Shown here one piece after another: positions 17,315-25,539 of a DNA stretch of 64,000 bases. The notes beneath the pieces are model-generated. The model was not told where the DNA came from and did not search any database. It was given only the letters and a program-made list of their open reading frames with translations. The stretch lies in assembly GCA_044228685.1 (NCBI GenBank), contig JBGAUL010000021.1:19504-83503 (forward strand). Reading direction: 5' to 3'. This DNA comes from JBBATK01 sp044228685 (lineage in GTDB: Bacteria; Bacteroidota; Ignavibacteria; Kapaibacteriales; NICIL-2). Numbering within the stretch: the stretch's first letter is position 1; the number at the start of each line of letters is the position of its first letter. The position numbers were made by a program, and so were the translations under genes.

Positions 17315-18337
17315 TTAACGAATAACGTTGACTTCTATTTCCAAGGAAACACCAAAGCGTTCCCGAACTGAATCTTGAATGTTGCCGGCAAGCGCGTAGA
17401 GTTCAGCTCCACTCGCCAGTTGATAATTCACCAAAACAAGTGCGTGTTTCTCGTACACACCGGCGTCGCCTTTGCGATAACCTTTCCAGCCGCAAGAATC
17501 AATGAGCCAGGCAGCCGACAGTTTTTTCACTGATGGATTGTCAGTGTCGAAGAGCGGCATCGTAGGAAACTGCTCTCGCAACGACTCTGCTTTCGCGCTC
17601 TCAACATAGGGATTCTTGAAGAACGAACCTGCATTCGGAAGAACATGCGGATCCGGCAACTTTCGTTGACGAACTCGTATAACGGCATTGAATACGTCTG
17701 AGAGCGTCGCATCAGTCACGCCGCGAGCACGAAGTTCTTCAGCCAGATCGCGATAGGACGTGTCGACTGCGCCCAGCTTCTTGAGTCGAAGTTCAACCGC
17801 ACTAATGCATGCTTTGCCGCGCAATTCTCGTTTGAAAATTGAATCGCGATAGCCAAACTGACATTGCGCAGATGTTAGATACTGCGGACTGTCATGACTC
17901 TCATCAACATACCAAACACGTTCCACCACGTCCGATAACTCAATTCCGTAGGCACCAATATTCTGAATCGGAGCTGCTCCCACAGAGCCCGGAATTAACG
18001 CGAGATTTTCTATACCGTGAAATCCTTGCGACACGCACCATTCAACGCATGAATGCCAATTCTCACCTGCAGCCAAGCGAACGAGAACGGTGTCGGTGTT
18101 TTCATCGATGCATTCACGTCCTTGAAGAGCGACATGAACGACGCGTGAGATCGTCGGTTCAACCAACAAGACATTAGAACCGCCACCAAGTATGAGCTTA
18201 TCACGATTTGCGAATTGAGGATTTTCTCGGAGAGCGAAGAGGTCGTCAAGCGATTGACATTCTGCAAAGAGCTCAGCCTGTGCATCAATGCCAAAGCTAT
18301 TGTGGTGTCGAAGAGAATGGTGTTCGAATATCTGCAC
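17315..18337 (-). CDS. murB: UDP-N-acetylenolpyruvoylglucosamine reductase
   Basis: MurB reduces UDP-GlcNAc-enolpyruvate to UDP-MurNAc with NADPH and FAD in the cytoplasm. The 340-residue product starts at GTG 18337 with MQIFEHHSLRHHNSFGI. The FAD-binding signature LGGGSNVLL is near residue 50; NLALIPGSVGAAPIQNIGAYG is the second FAD motif near 115; GYR.SIFK and the LPNAGSFFKNP block carry the active-site Ser; the AWLIDSCGWKGYR.GD.GV motif with a conserved C-terminal Glu-containing segment completes a type I MurB, the E. coli-like form. The start lies 3 bases after the stop of the site-2 protease gene, so the two are co-transcribed. Confidence 0.97.
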   Translation of the reverse strand: MQIFEHHSLRHHNSFGIDAQAELFAECQSLDDLFALRENPQFANRDKLILGGGSNVLLVEPTISRVVHVALQGRECIDENTDTVLVRLAAGENWHSCVEWCVSQGFHGIENLALIPGSVGAAPIQNIGAYGIELSDVVERVWYVDESHDSPQYLTSAQCQFGYRDSIFKRELRGKACISAVELRLKKLGAVDTSYRDLAEELRARGVTDATLSDVFNAVIRVRQRKLPDPHVLPNAGSFFKNPYVESAKAESLREQFPTMPLFDTDNPSVKKLSAAWLIDSCGWKGYRKGDAGVYEKHALVLVNYQLASGAELYALAGNIQDSVRERFGVSLEIEVNVIR

Positions 18338-18340
18338 TGT

Positions 18341-19498
18341 TTAGTGCGCTCCTTCATGACTCAGTTGCACAACCACTTTAGAATTCGTTCCCGATCCCGG
18401 TAGCTCAATGCTTCCGTGATCACTAATGCCATTGAGAGAAATCGTGAGTACAAACACGACAAGTGCACACCATCCAATGATTCGTCGCTTGAGATCCAAC
18501 GGCGTCTCATCTTCAATTGGCGGATGATCCATGCGAAACAGAAATCGAGCTAAGACTGCCCAGAAAAGCCATCCCATCCAGCCATCAAATGCCCAAGGGA
18601 AGACCGACGCTACCCAGTCGAGAGTTGGCTTGAGAACCGATTGAATGCCATTAAAGATTGGATCCGCACTGTCTTGCAGAAGTATCGAGCGCAAATAACC
18701 AAGTACTGCAAAGAATCCGATGAACACCAATACTCCAACAACAACTCGTGCGATGATTCCTTGCTTTCTTCCAAACAAAGCGTAGGTCACGTGACCGCCA
18801 TCAAGCTGTCCAATTGGCAATAAATTCAAGGCCGTCACAAACATCCCAAACCATCCTACACAGAGGAATGGATAGTGGTACATTTCATTCATCGGCGGAA
18901 GAAATCCGTTGGGGTTAGCAAAGATTTTTGCCAACACAGTGTATAGCAGAGTATCACCAAAAAACAAGCCTTGACCAGGAATCTCGCCACCCAAGTAGGT
19001 CAAGTACTCCGGATGAATTTGATAGATGTAGTCTTTTGTCGGAAGATTGATGAAACCGATGATGAGGATGATCACGCAGACGACGAAGCCGGCAAGTGGA
19101 CCCGAGACACCGATATCAAAAAGAACTTTTCGTGATTGGATTGGCGAACGAGTGCGTATGACTGCTCCCATCGTTCCAAAAGGCATAATCGAAGGGAAAG
19201 GCATGGGAATGTAGAACGGCAGACTCGCATCTACGCCATGAAAACGCGCAGCGAAATAGTGACCGAATTCATGCGCTGAAATAAAGAGCATGATAAGCAC
19301 TGCATAGCTCAGTCCGGTTGTCCAATGCGACAGATCCAGCGTCTCCGTCTCACCATGCCAAAACATTCCCGCCAGAATACACGAAATGAAAGTCGCAATA
19401 AATAACCCAAGGTGCAGCAGATAGCGCTGCGGAGCCCGTGCAGGCTGACTTAGGCTAGTAGGACTAATTTCTGCTTCTGAAAATTGAGAATAACTCAT
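18341..19498 (-). CDS. Site-2 protease family membrane metalloprotease (M50)
   Basis: The 385-residue protein has at least six transmembrane segments. The zinc-binding motif HEFGH is at residues 76-80 in a membrane segment, and the second metal ligand lies in the NLLPIGQLDGGHV motif near residue 225. Between them are the P.PFPSIMPFGTMGA.I....P loop and the DIGVSGPLAGFVV helix characteristic of the plant EGY-like and bacterial non-PDZ branch. It has no PDZ domain, unlike RseP. Such proteases cut membrane-embedded substrates in regulated intramembrane proteolysis. The substrate is unknown. murB follows 3 bases downstream. Confidence 0.9.
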   Translation of the reverse strand: MSYSQFSEAEISPTSLSQPARAPQRYLLHLGLFIATFISCILAGMFWHGETETLDLSHWTTGLSYAVLIMLFISAHEFGHYFAARFHGVDASLPFYIPMPFPSIMPFGTMGAVIRTRSPIQSRKVLFDIGVSGPLAGFVVCVIILIIGFINLPTKDYIYQIHPEYLTYLGGEIPGQGLFFGDTLLYTVLAKIFANPNGFLPPMNEMYHYPFLCVGWFGMFVTALNLLPIGQLDGGHVTYALFGRKQGIIARVVVGVLVFIGFFAVLGYLRSILLQDSADPIFNGIQSVLKPTLDWVASVFPWAFDGWMGWLFWAVLARFLFRMDHPPIEDETPLDLKRRIIGWCALVVFVLTISLNGISDHGSIELPGSGTNSKVVVQLSHEGAH

Positions 19499-19606
19499 AG
19501 GATCATGGACTTTCGACGATCATGGTACTCGCGTATAGAGTGCTGACGTTACACGCCGTTTTTATTGCATGTTCGCAGCGGCAACTTTAGCTCGTTGACG
19601 CAGCAA

Positions 19607-21130
19607 TTACGCGCCGGCTTGTGATTGAGTCTCGGGACGCATCTGCGGGAAGAAGAGTACGTCGCGAATTGAATCGTTATCCGTCAACAGCATCACCAAG
19701 CGGTCGATACCAATTCCCATACCTGCCGTCGGCGGTAAACCCGTTTCAATGGCGAAAAGAAAATCCTCGTCCAAAGTCATAGCCTCATCATCACCTTGTG
19801 CACGCGCGCGTGCCTGCGATTCCAAACGCTCACGTTGATCCACAGGATCATTCAACTCGCTGAATGCGTTTGCGACTTCTGCGCCATTGACGTAGAGTTC
19901 AAAGCGTTCGACCAATCCTTCGTCAGAACGGTGCTTCTTGGCGAGCGGCGACATTTCAACCGGATAGTCGATGATAAATGTTGGTTGAATGAGCGAAGGC
20001 TGTACCAAGCTTGAGAACAATTCGTCGACCAGCTTCGACCAGGATGCATCTGAAGCGACATCTACACCGTGCTTACGACAAATTGCCAAGACCTCTTCCC
20101 TGCTCGCGCCCAGCACTTTCGCGCCAGCTGCTTCTTCAATTGCTTCCATCATGCGGACGCGACGGAATGGTCGAGCAAATGAGATCTCTTGTTCATTGGC
20201 CGTCACACTCGTCCCACCATGCACCGTCTGGCACACATTCGACAACAGCTCTTCAGCCATGTCCATCATCCAGAGATAATCTTTGTATGCGACGTAAATC
20301 TCCATCGCTGTGAACTCTGGATTGTGCGTGCGATCCATTCCTTCATTTCTGAAGTTCTTCGAGATTTCATACACACCATCGTAGCCACCAACGATTAATC
20401 GCTTGAGATATAATTCATCAGCGATGCGCAAGTACAATGGGATGTCTAGAGCGTTGTGATGCGTCGTAAATGGACGTGCAAGTGCACCACCGTACAAGGG
20501 CTGGAGTATTGGTGTTTCTACCTCGATCCATCCGCGCTCATCAAAGAAGCGACGCATGGTGGCGATAATTTTTGCGCGCTTGATGAAGGTGTCGCGCACA
20601 TGAGGATTGACGATAAGATCCACGTAACGACGACGATAGCGCATTTCCTTGTCGGTAAATGCGTCGTGCACCACAACGTTTCCATCATCGTCCTTTTCTT
20701 CCTTCGCAACCGGTATCGGCTGAATCGACTTACACAGCATCGTCAGTGTACGAATATGTACGCTGATCTCGCCCATGCGCGTGCGAAACACAAAGCCTTC
20801 GATACCAACGATATCGCCGATGTCGTAGAGCTTGAGCTGATCATAAACATCACCTAAGTCGTCTTTCTTCGCATAACACTGAATACGACCAAGACTATCC
20901 TGAATGTGGAAGAAGGTTGCCTTTCCCATTCTGCGAATTGTCATAATGCGACCCGCAACATTCACCGAAGACATGGCTTCGAGATTGTCGTCGCTGAAAT
21001 TCTCGAGGATGTTTGTGGTCTTATGAGTGACGTCAAACACTACTGGATAAGGATTTACCCCTGCTTGACGTAACTCATGCAACTCCTCGAGTCTGCGCTG
21101 TACTTGTTCGTTGTTAAGCTGTTCCGACAT
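19607..21130 (-). CDS. lysS: Lysine--tRNA ligase (class II)
   Basis: Class II synthetase charging tRNA-Lys. The product has 507 residues from the ATG at 21130 (MSEQLNNEQ..), preferred over the upstream ATG at 21181, which would overlap the promoter. The N-terminal OB-fold (residues 50-150) contains NVAGRIMTIRRMGKA.F.H.QD. Motif 1 is visible as FI.RA.I.ATMRRFFDERGW.EVETP.L, motif 2 as ISKNFRNEGMDRTHNPEFT.ME.Y, and motif 3 as GMGIGIDRLVMLLTD..SIRDV.FFP. The length and domain order match bacterial LysS. An upstream TATATTTG element supports the start. Confidence 0.98.
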   Translation of the reverse strand: MSEQLNNEQVQRRLEELHELRQAGVNPYPVVFDVTHKTTNILENFSDDNLEAMSSVNVAGRIMTIRRMGKATFFHIQDSLGRIQCYAKKDDLGDVYDQLKLYDIGDIVGIEGFVFRTRMGEISVHIRTLTMLCKSIQPIPVAKEEKDDDGNVVVHDAFTDKEMRYRRRYVDLIVNPHVRDTFIKRAKIIATMRRFFDERGWIEVETPILQPLYGGALARPFTTHHNALDIPLYLRIADELYLKRLIVGGYDGVYEISKNFRNEGMDRTHNPEFTAMEIYVAYKDYLWMMDMAEELLSNVCQTVHGGTSVTANEQEISFARPFRRVRMMEAIEEAAGAKVLGASREEVLAICRKHGVDVASDASWSKLVDELFSSLVQPSLIQPTFIIDYPVEMSPLAKKHRSDEGLVERFELYVNGAEVANAFSELNDPVDQRERLESQARARAQGDDEAMTLDEDFLFAIETGLPPTAGMGIGIDRLVMLLTDNDSIRDVLFFPQMRPETQSQAGA

Positions 21131-21164
21131 AGATCTTGTATGTAATCGCTCGTAAAAATGAGTG

Positions 21165-21172
21165 CAAATATA
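21165..21172 (-). promoter_or_regulatory. Bacteroidota-type -7 promoter element for lysS
   Basis: The minus strand reads TATATTTG, 34 bases before the lysS ATG at 21130. No TTG is found at the usual spacing upstream. The position argues for the internal ATG as the lysS start, because the longer frame to 21181 would begin upstream of the promoter element. Confidence 0.5.
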
Positions 21173-21227
21173 CGCGTTCACCTGCCGTTAGGCTGGATAA
21201 GCAGTCGAGAAAGCCTTTTGTCAATAT

Positions 21228-21255
21228 GGAAACCATGTACACTAAATTGGTTTCC
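21228..21255. promoter_or_regulatory. Palindromic operator-like site between lysS and the TetR gene
   Basis: GGAAACCA (21228-21235) and its exact complement TGGTTTCC (21248-21255) flank a 12-base spacer. It lies 61 bases before the tandem TetR start codon. A TTGTCA box lies at 21218-21223 and a TAAATT box at 21243-21248, so the palindrome would overlap a promoter of the sigma-70 style. Autoregulation by the TetR protein is a plausible inference and is not shown by the sequence. Confidence 0.45.
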
Positions 21256-21315
21256 TGCTCGTAATTGACTAAGTTGCGTGTCTGTATTAGCCACCCTATC
21301 TGAGAGTCATCGCGA

Positions 21316-22743
21316 ATGAGCGAAGTTCACAAGCTTGATAGTGACGTCCGTGAAAACATCTTGATCAAGAGCGAGAAGCTCTTCCGATCACGCTTGTATT
21401 CCAGCGTTTCAACGAACGACATCTCCAAAGCTGTTGGTATTTCAAAGAAAACACTGTATAAGTTTTTCAGAAGCAAAGAAGACATCCTGCGGGTCATGAT
21501 TGACTCGACTACAACGCAAGTCAACGCCCGACTGGATCGCATCTATCAGAATCACGAAGAGAATTTCATTCAACGGGTTGTTGAGTGTCTGTCCTATATC
21601 CACGAAATGCATAAGAATATCACGCCGCAGAAACTGATGCGCGATATTCAACGCAATGCACCAAGTGCGTGGATGGATGTTCGTCAGCACATGCATCGTC
21701 GTACAAGTTCAGTTGCCGCCTTCTTTCGCGATGGAGCAAAGCGCGAAGAAGTGCGTGCCGACGTGGACTTTGATACCAGCGCCTTGATCTATATGAGCTG
21801 CTCGGCGAATATTCTGGATGATCGAACGCTGCAAGGTATAAGCATGGACCGCAACCGTTTGTTTGTAGTCTTTGCACGCTTGTTCTATACGGGAATGTTT
21901 AGCGACAAAGCTCGCGCCGCGCTAGAGAAAACTCGAGCCTTACCACCGGAAGAACAGCCAACGGTAATGTCTCCTCGTTTGTCTCAGACCGATAGCGGAA
22001 CACTCAGTATCGGCGATAGAATTCTTCTTGCAAGTCGTAACCAGTTCTTCCGCTACGGATACTCGAAGGTGCGCATGGATGAGATTGCTACGGAACTGGG
22101 TATTAGTAAGAAGACGTTGTACAATTACTATTCAGGCAAGGAAGATCTGCTTCGCAGCGTCTTGAAAGATTTTGCCTGCGATGTGGATTATGCTCATGGT
22201 ATTGTTGATGAATCGAATTGCGATTCCTTCGTACGCGGACTTCGCTCATTCGTCATGACCCTTGCATCCATGATGGGTCAAATCACTCCTCAGTTTGTGC
22301 GCGACCTCAACAGAACTGCGCCACACTTGTGGGAAGAGTTATTTGATTGGCGAGCACAGGCGATCGACAAGACATTCACAAAACTGATGCAGCAGGGTCA
22401 GCAAATCGGAGCCATTCGTAGTGAGTGGTCAGCTTCAGAATTGTCCCAGACCTACCGCGTGGTTGTCGATAGCGCTTTCAATCCAGAAGTACTAGCTAGT
22501 TCGAATGTGCGTGCAACAGACCTTTACAAGTCTCTCGTTAATGCGATGTTTATTGGCATCCTACGCGATGAGCCACGACGAGATTTTGAGAAGATATTCA
22601 GTCAATCATCGCTGAACTCACAAGCAGAGTCGGCTTTAGTTCAAGTTCCTAAAGCAACGAAGACAGCAACAAAGACGAAGGCACTTGCCCCCACAAGTCG
22701 CAAATCCTCCGGTGGCGCAACTACAAAGAAACTGCAATCATGA
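21316..22743 (+). CDS. Tandem-fused TetR/AcrR family transcriptional regulator
   Basis: The 475-residue protein holds two full TetR units in one chain. The first helix-turn-helix (about residues 10-57) has ..I.KAVGISKKTLYKFFRSKEDIL; the second (about 232-285) has MDEIATELGISKKTLYNYYSGKEDLL. Each is followed by an all-alpha regulatory domain of about 130 residues, and both of these carry a similar ITPQ.[LV]RD[IL].R.AP..W segment, which shows internal duplication. Ordinary TetR proteins are about 200 residues and act as dimers; this chain could act as a built-in pseudodimer. The tail (about 435-475) is Lys/Thr/Ala-rich. Its stop overlaps the trmD start (ATGA at 22740-22743), implying translational coupling. 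The ligand is unknown. Confidence 0.88.
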   Translation: MSEVHKLDSDVRENILIKSEKLFRSRLYSSVSTNDISKAVGISKKTLYKFFRSKEDILRVMIDSTTTQVNARLDRIYQNHEENFIQRVVECLSYIHEMHKNITPQKLMRDIQRNAPSAWMDVRQHMHRRTSSVAAFFRDGAKREEVRADVDFDTSALIYMSCSANILDDRTLQGISMDRNRLFVVFARLFYTGMFSDKARAALEKTRALPPEEQPTVMSPRLSQTDSGTLSIGDRILLASRNQFFRYGYSKVRMDEIATELGISKKTLYNYYSGKEDLLRSVLKDFACDVDYAHGIVDESNCDSFVRGLRSFVMTLASMMGQITPQFVRDLNRTAPHLWEELFDWRAQAIDKTFTKLMQQGQQIGAIRSEWSASELSQTYRVVVDSAFNPEVLASSNVRATDLYKSLVNAMFIGILRDEPRRDFEKIFSQSSLNSQAESALVQVPKATKTATKTKALAPTSRKSSGGATTKKLQS

Positions 22744-23438
22744 TTCGCATCGACATTGTCTGTGCTCTTCCGGAGCAGATTCTGCCCCTCCTTTCTGTAG
22801 GCTTACTCGGTCGCGCGCTGAAGGCGGGTCTGGCTGAGATCCACGTTCATAATATCCATGATTACGCAACCGATACTTTCAAGCACATAGACGATGCACC
22901 TTTTGGTGGCGGTGCGGGTATGGTAATTCAGTGTGCGCCGGTCTTTGCGTGTATTGAGAAGCTTCAAGCAGAACGCAGCTATGATGAAGTGATTTATCTT
23001 AGTCCGGACGGAGAGGTATTGAAGCAGAGTGCAGTTAACGGTTTGTCTTTAAAGCATAACCTTATTTTACTCTGTGGACATTACAAAGGCATCGACGAAC
23101 GCATCCGTGTGACCTTGGTTACGCGCGAGATTTCTCTGGGTGATTACGTCCTAAGCGGCGGCGAGCTCCCTGCCGTCATTCTCGCAGACGCAATTGTTCG
23201 ACTCATTCCGGGCTCGATGAGTGATACCGAAAGCGCGCTTGATGATTCATTTCAAGATGGATTGTTAGCAGCGCCACTCTATACCAGACCTTCAGACTTT
23301 CGAGGAATGAAAGTACCACCAGTTTTGTTGAGCGGGAACCACGCGGCAGTCAATGCTTGGCGTCGCGAGGAATCATTACGTCGCACTCAGGAACGTCGTC
23401 CGGATTTACTCCACGAATCGGAGTCGAAGAATGATTGA
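22740..23438 (+). CDS. trmD: tRNA (guanine-N1-)-methyltransferase
   Basis: TrmD methylates G37 in tRNAs next to the anticodon, preventing frameshifting. The 232-residue product has the family blocks: D.PFGGGAGMV near residue 57, the SPDGE.L.Q segment, the trefoil-knot SAM site LLCGHYKGIDERI and REISLGDYVLSGGE, and LPAVIL.DA.VRLIPG. The C-terminal domain has P.YTRP.DFRG..VP.VLLSGNHA....WR and R.R.PDLL. Usually trmD sits with rpsP, rimM and rplS; here it is instead coupled to a TetR gene upstream (4-base overlap) and queC downstream (8-base overlap), an unusual arrangement. Confidence 0.97.
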   Translation: MIRIDIVCALPEQILPLLSVGLLGRALKAGLAEIHVHNIHDYATDTFKHIDDAPFGGGAGMVIQCAPVFACIEKLQAERSYDEVIYLSPDGEVLKQSAVNGLSLKHNLILLCGHYKGIDERIRVTLVTREISLGDYVLSGGELPAVILADAIVRLIPGSMSDTESALDDSFQDGLLAAPLYTRPSDFRGMKVPPVLLSGNHAAVNAWRREESLRRTQERRPDLLHESESKND

Positions 23439-24114
23439 TGGCATTGCAGTTGTCTTGTTATCCGGCGGAATGGACAGCACAGTGTGCACTGCCATCGCCA
23501 AGCGCGAGTACTCAAAGGTCGCAGCCTTGCACCTCAACTACGGTCAACGCACCGAAGCTCGTGAGCTCGCATCATTTCAAGCCATCTGCAAACACTACGG
23601 TGTTTCACAACAGTTAGTCGTCGATGTTCAGCATTTAGCAAAGATTGGCGGTAGTAGTTTGACTGATCACTCTCTTGCTGTACCTGAAGCGGATCTGAAT
23701 TCAAAAGATATTCCCAACAGCTACGTGCCCTTTCGCAACGCGAACATCTTGGCAATTGCCACAAGTTGGGCTGAGGTGTTGGAGGCAAAGGCATTGTATA
23801 TAGGTGCGGTACAAGACGATTCGAGCGGCTATCCTGATTGTCGGGAAGAATTTTTTAAAGCATTTGAAGCGCTCATCAAGGCAGGAACAAGGCCCGAGAC
23901 GAACATTCGTATTATCACACCGATTATTCATCGAACGAAGCAAGAGATTGTGGAGTTGGGACGTGACTTAGCTGTGCCTTTTGAATTGACGTGGTCGTGT
24001 TATCAATCAAGCGACAAACCTTGCGGTCATTGTGATTCTTGTGCTTTGCGTCAACGCGGTTTTGAACGCGCAGGAATTCAGGATCCGCTGCTCAATCAGA
24101 AGGCTGAGTTGTGA
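23431..24114 (+). CDS. queC: 7-cyano-7-deazaguanine synthase
   Basis: QueC converts 7-carboxy-7-deazaguanine to preQ0 with ATP and ammonia in queuosine biosynthesis. From the ATG at 23431, which overlaps the last 8 bases of trmD, the product has 227 residues. The PP-loop motif SGGMDS is near residue 10; LNYGQR, then a VPFRNAN.L..A.S.AE motif and the DDSSGYPDCR..F...... segment follow; T.RPETNI..I.TP is conserved in QueC. The zinc site is formed by four cysteines in CYQ....PCGHCDSC. Both trmD and queC act on anticodon-loop nucleotides, so the pair has a functional link. Confidence 0.97.
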   Translation: MIDGIAVVLLSGGMDSTVCTAIAKREYSKVAALHLNYGQRTEARELASFQAICKHYGVSQQLVVDVQHLAKIGGSSLTDHSLAVPEADLNSKDIPNSYVPFRNANILAIATSWAEVLEAKALYIGAVQDDSSGYPDCREEFFKAFEALIKAGTRPETNIRIITPIIHRTKQEIVELGRDLAVPFELTWSCYQSSDKPCGHCDSCALRQRGFERAGIQDPLLNQKAEL

Positions 24115-24154
24115 TGACGAGTTCACACTTTGTTCTTTGGCTTAGGGTGAAGCT

Positions 24155-25513
24155 ATGAATGAAGAACAGAGCGACGACACCATGTCCTATTCGGACAGTC
24201 ATGCGCTGGTGTCCGAAGAACTCAGCTACAAGAAGATCTTTAGCTTTTGGTCGCCTCTTGCACTGACCTGGGCTATGATGGCTATTGAGGGTCCCGTGCT
24301 GAATTCGGTTGTTTCCCGTCTACCCGAGCAGCGCGACAACCTCGCTGCCTATGGTCTGGCGACAAGCATCGCCATGATCATCGAATCACCAATCATCATG
24401 ATGCTGAGCGCTGCAGTAGCGCTCGTTCGTGACGAACAGTCGTTTCAAGCCCTCCGTCGTTACTGCAATCGCCTCAACTTCATTGTCACGGCATTGATGG
24501 TAGTCGCTATCATTCCTCCGGTTCATCATTACATTGCTCACGACCTTCTCAGTCTGCCTGATTCAATCGCTGATAAGCTCTACACCGGTTTAGCCTGCTT
24601 GATCTTTTGGCCGGCTTGCATTGGATATCGTCGTTTGTATCAAGGCATCATGATTCGCAATTCTCAAACACGAGAAGTGGCTCTTGGTAGCATTGCTCGA
24701 ATTAGCAGCATGCTCCTCTTTTCCTTTGGCCTGGCAGCTTGGACTGCACTGCCAGGTGTCGTGGTTGGTTCTTTGAGTTTGGCTGCCGGAGTGTTTTTCG
24801 AAGCAATTGCGACTCGAAGAATGGCTCGCACGGCGGTGCATGTTGTGCGAAGCAACCCTGCTTCAAGCATGAGTCTGAGTCCGGCTGGTATTCGTCGTTT
24901 CTATCGTCCACTCGCCCTCACCTCAATGCTTGGCATGGCAGTCAATCCCATGCTAGCCTTTTTCATGAGTCGCTTTCCCAACATGCTCGAATCGCTTGCG
25001 GTGTTTCCGATCATCGATTCCTTTGTCTTTCAATTTCGTAGTCCGGGATTTTCTTTCCAGGAAGTTGGCATAGCACTGCTGGACAACACGCGCTTGCGTT
25101 TGAGGAAGATCAGAAACTTTGGAATAGCGCTCATGCTCATCACGAGTAGTTTGCTTGCCGTGTTTGCATTTAGTCCGCTGCTAAACTTCGTCTACACACA
25201 ATTCCCCTACAAACTCATCCCCGAACTCGCATCCTTTGCTATTGCACCAACTATGTGTTTGGTTCTGCTTCCGGCGCTATCGGTCTTGTATTCGTTTCAA
25301 CGATCAGTGCTTATACAACAGCATAAAACGCATGCAGTCAGCATCTCGACTTTTGTAGAAGTAAGCTGCATCTTCTTGGTGCTTGTATTGGAGATGTTTA
25401 GTGTGCGAATCCCAGGTGCTCTGGCGGTGTCAATCGCATTGATTGTAGGCCGTATCATTGCCAATATCTACTTGGCTCGAAGCTATAGGATTGCAACGCG
25501 AAACATGACGTGA
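24155..25513 (+). CDS. Multi-pass membrane transporter-like protein (MATE/ANKH-like)
   Basis: The 452-residue protein has about 12 hydrophobic segments and no signal peptide. The pattern near the start, FWSPLALTWAMMAIEGPVLNSVVSRLP, followed by NLAAYG.A.S.AMIIESPIIMML, resembles MATE-type antiporters and, in my recollection, the bacterial members of the ANKH (progressive ankylosis) branch of the MOP superfamily. Two pseudo-symmetric halves are suggested by the similar FW.PLALT and FYRPLALTSML openings at about 25 and 250. No substrate can be named. It follows queC by 40 bases and may be the last gene of the TetR-trmD-queC unit. Convergent with the TPR gene, 26 bases apart. Confidence 0.65.
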   Translation: MNEEQSDDTMSYSDSHALVSEELSYKKIFSFWSPLALTWAMMAIEGPVLNSVVSRLPEQRDNLAAYGLATSIAMIIESPIIMMLSAAVALVRDEQSFQALRRYCNRLNFIVTALMVVAIIPPVHHYIAHDLLSLPDSIADKLYTGLACLIFWPACIGYRRLYQGIMIRNSQTREVALGSIARISSMLLFSFGLAAWTALPGVVVGSLSLAAGVFFEAIATRRMARTAVHVVRSNPASSMSLSPAGIRRFYRPLALTSMLGMAVNPMLAFFMSRFPNMLESLAVFPIIDSFVFQFRSPGFSFQEVGIALLDNTRLRLRKIRNFGIALMLITSSLLAVFAFSPLLNFVYTQFPYKLIPELASFAIAPTMCLVLLPALSVLYSFQRSVLIQQHKTHAVSISTFVEVSCIFLVLVLEMFSVRIPGALAVSIALIVGRIIANIYLARSYRIATRNMT

Positions 25514-25539
25514 TAACGGTAGCGATTAGTTGCTACATC

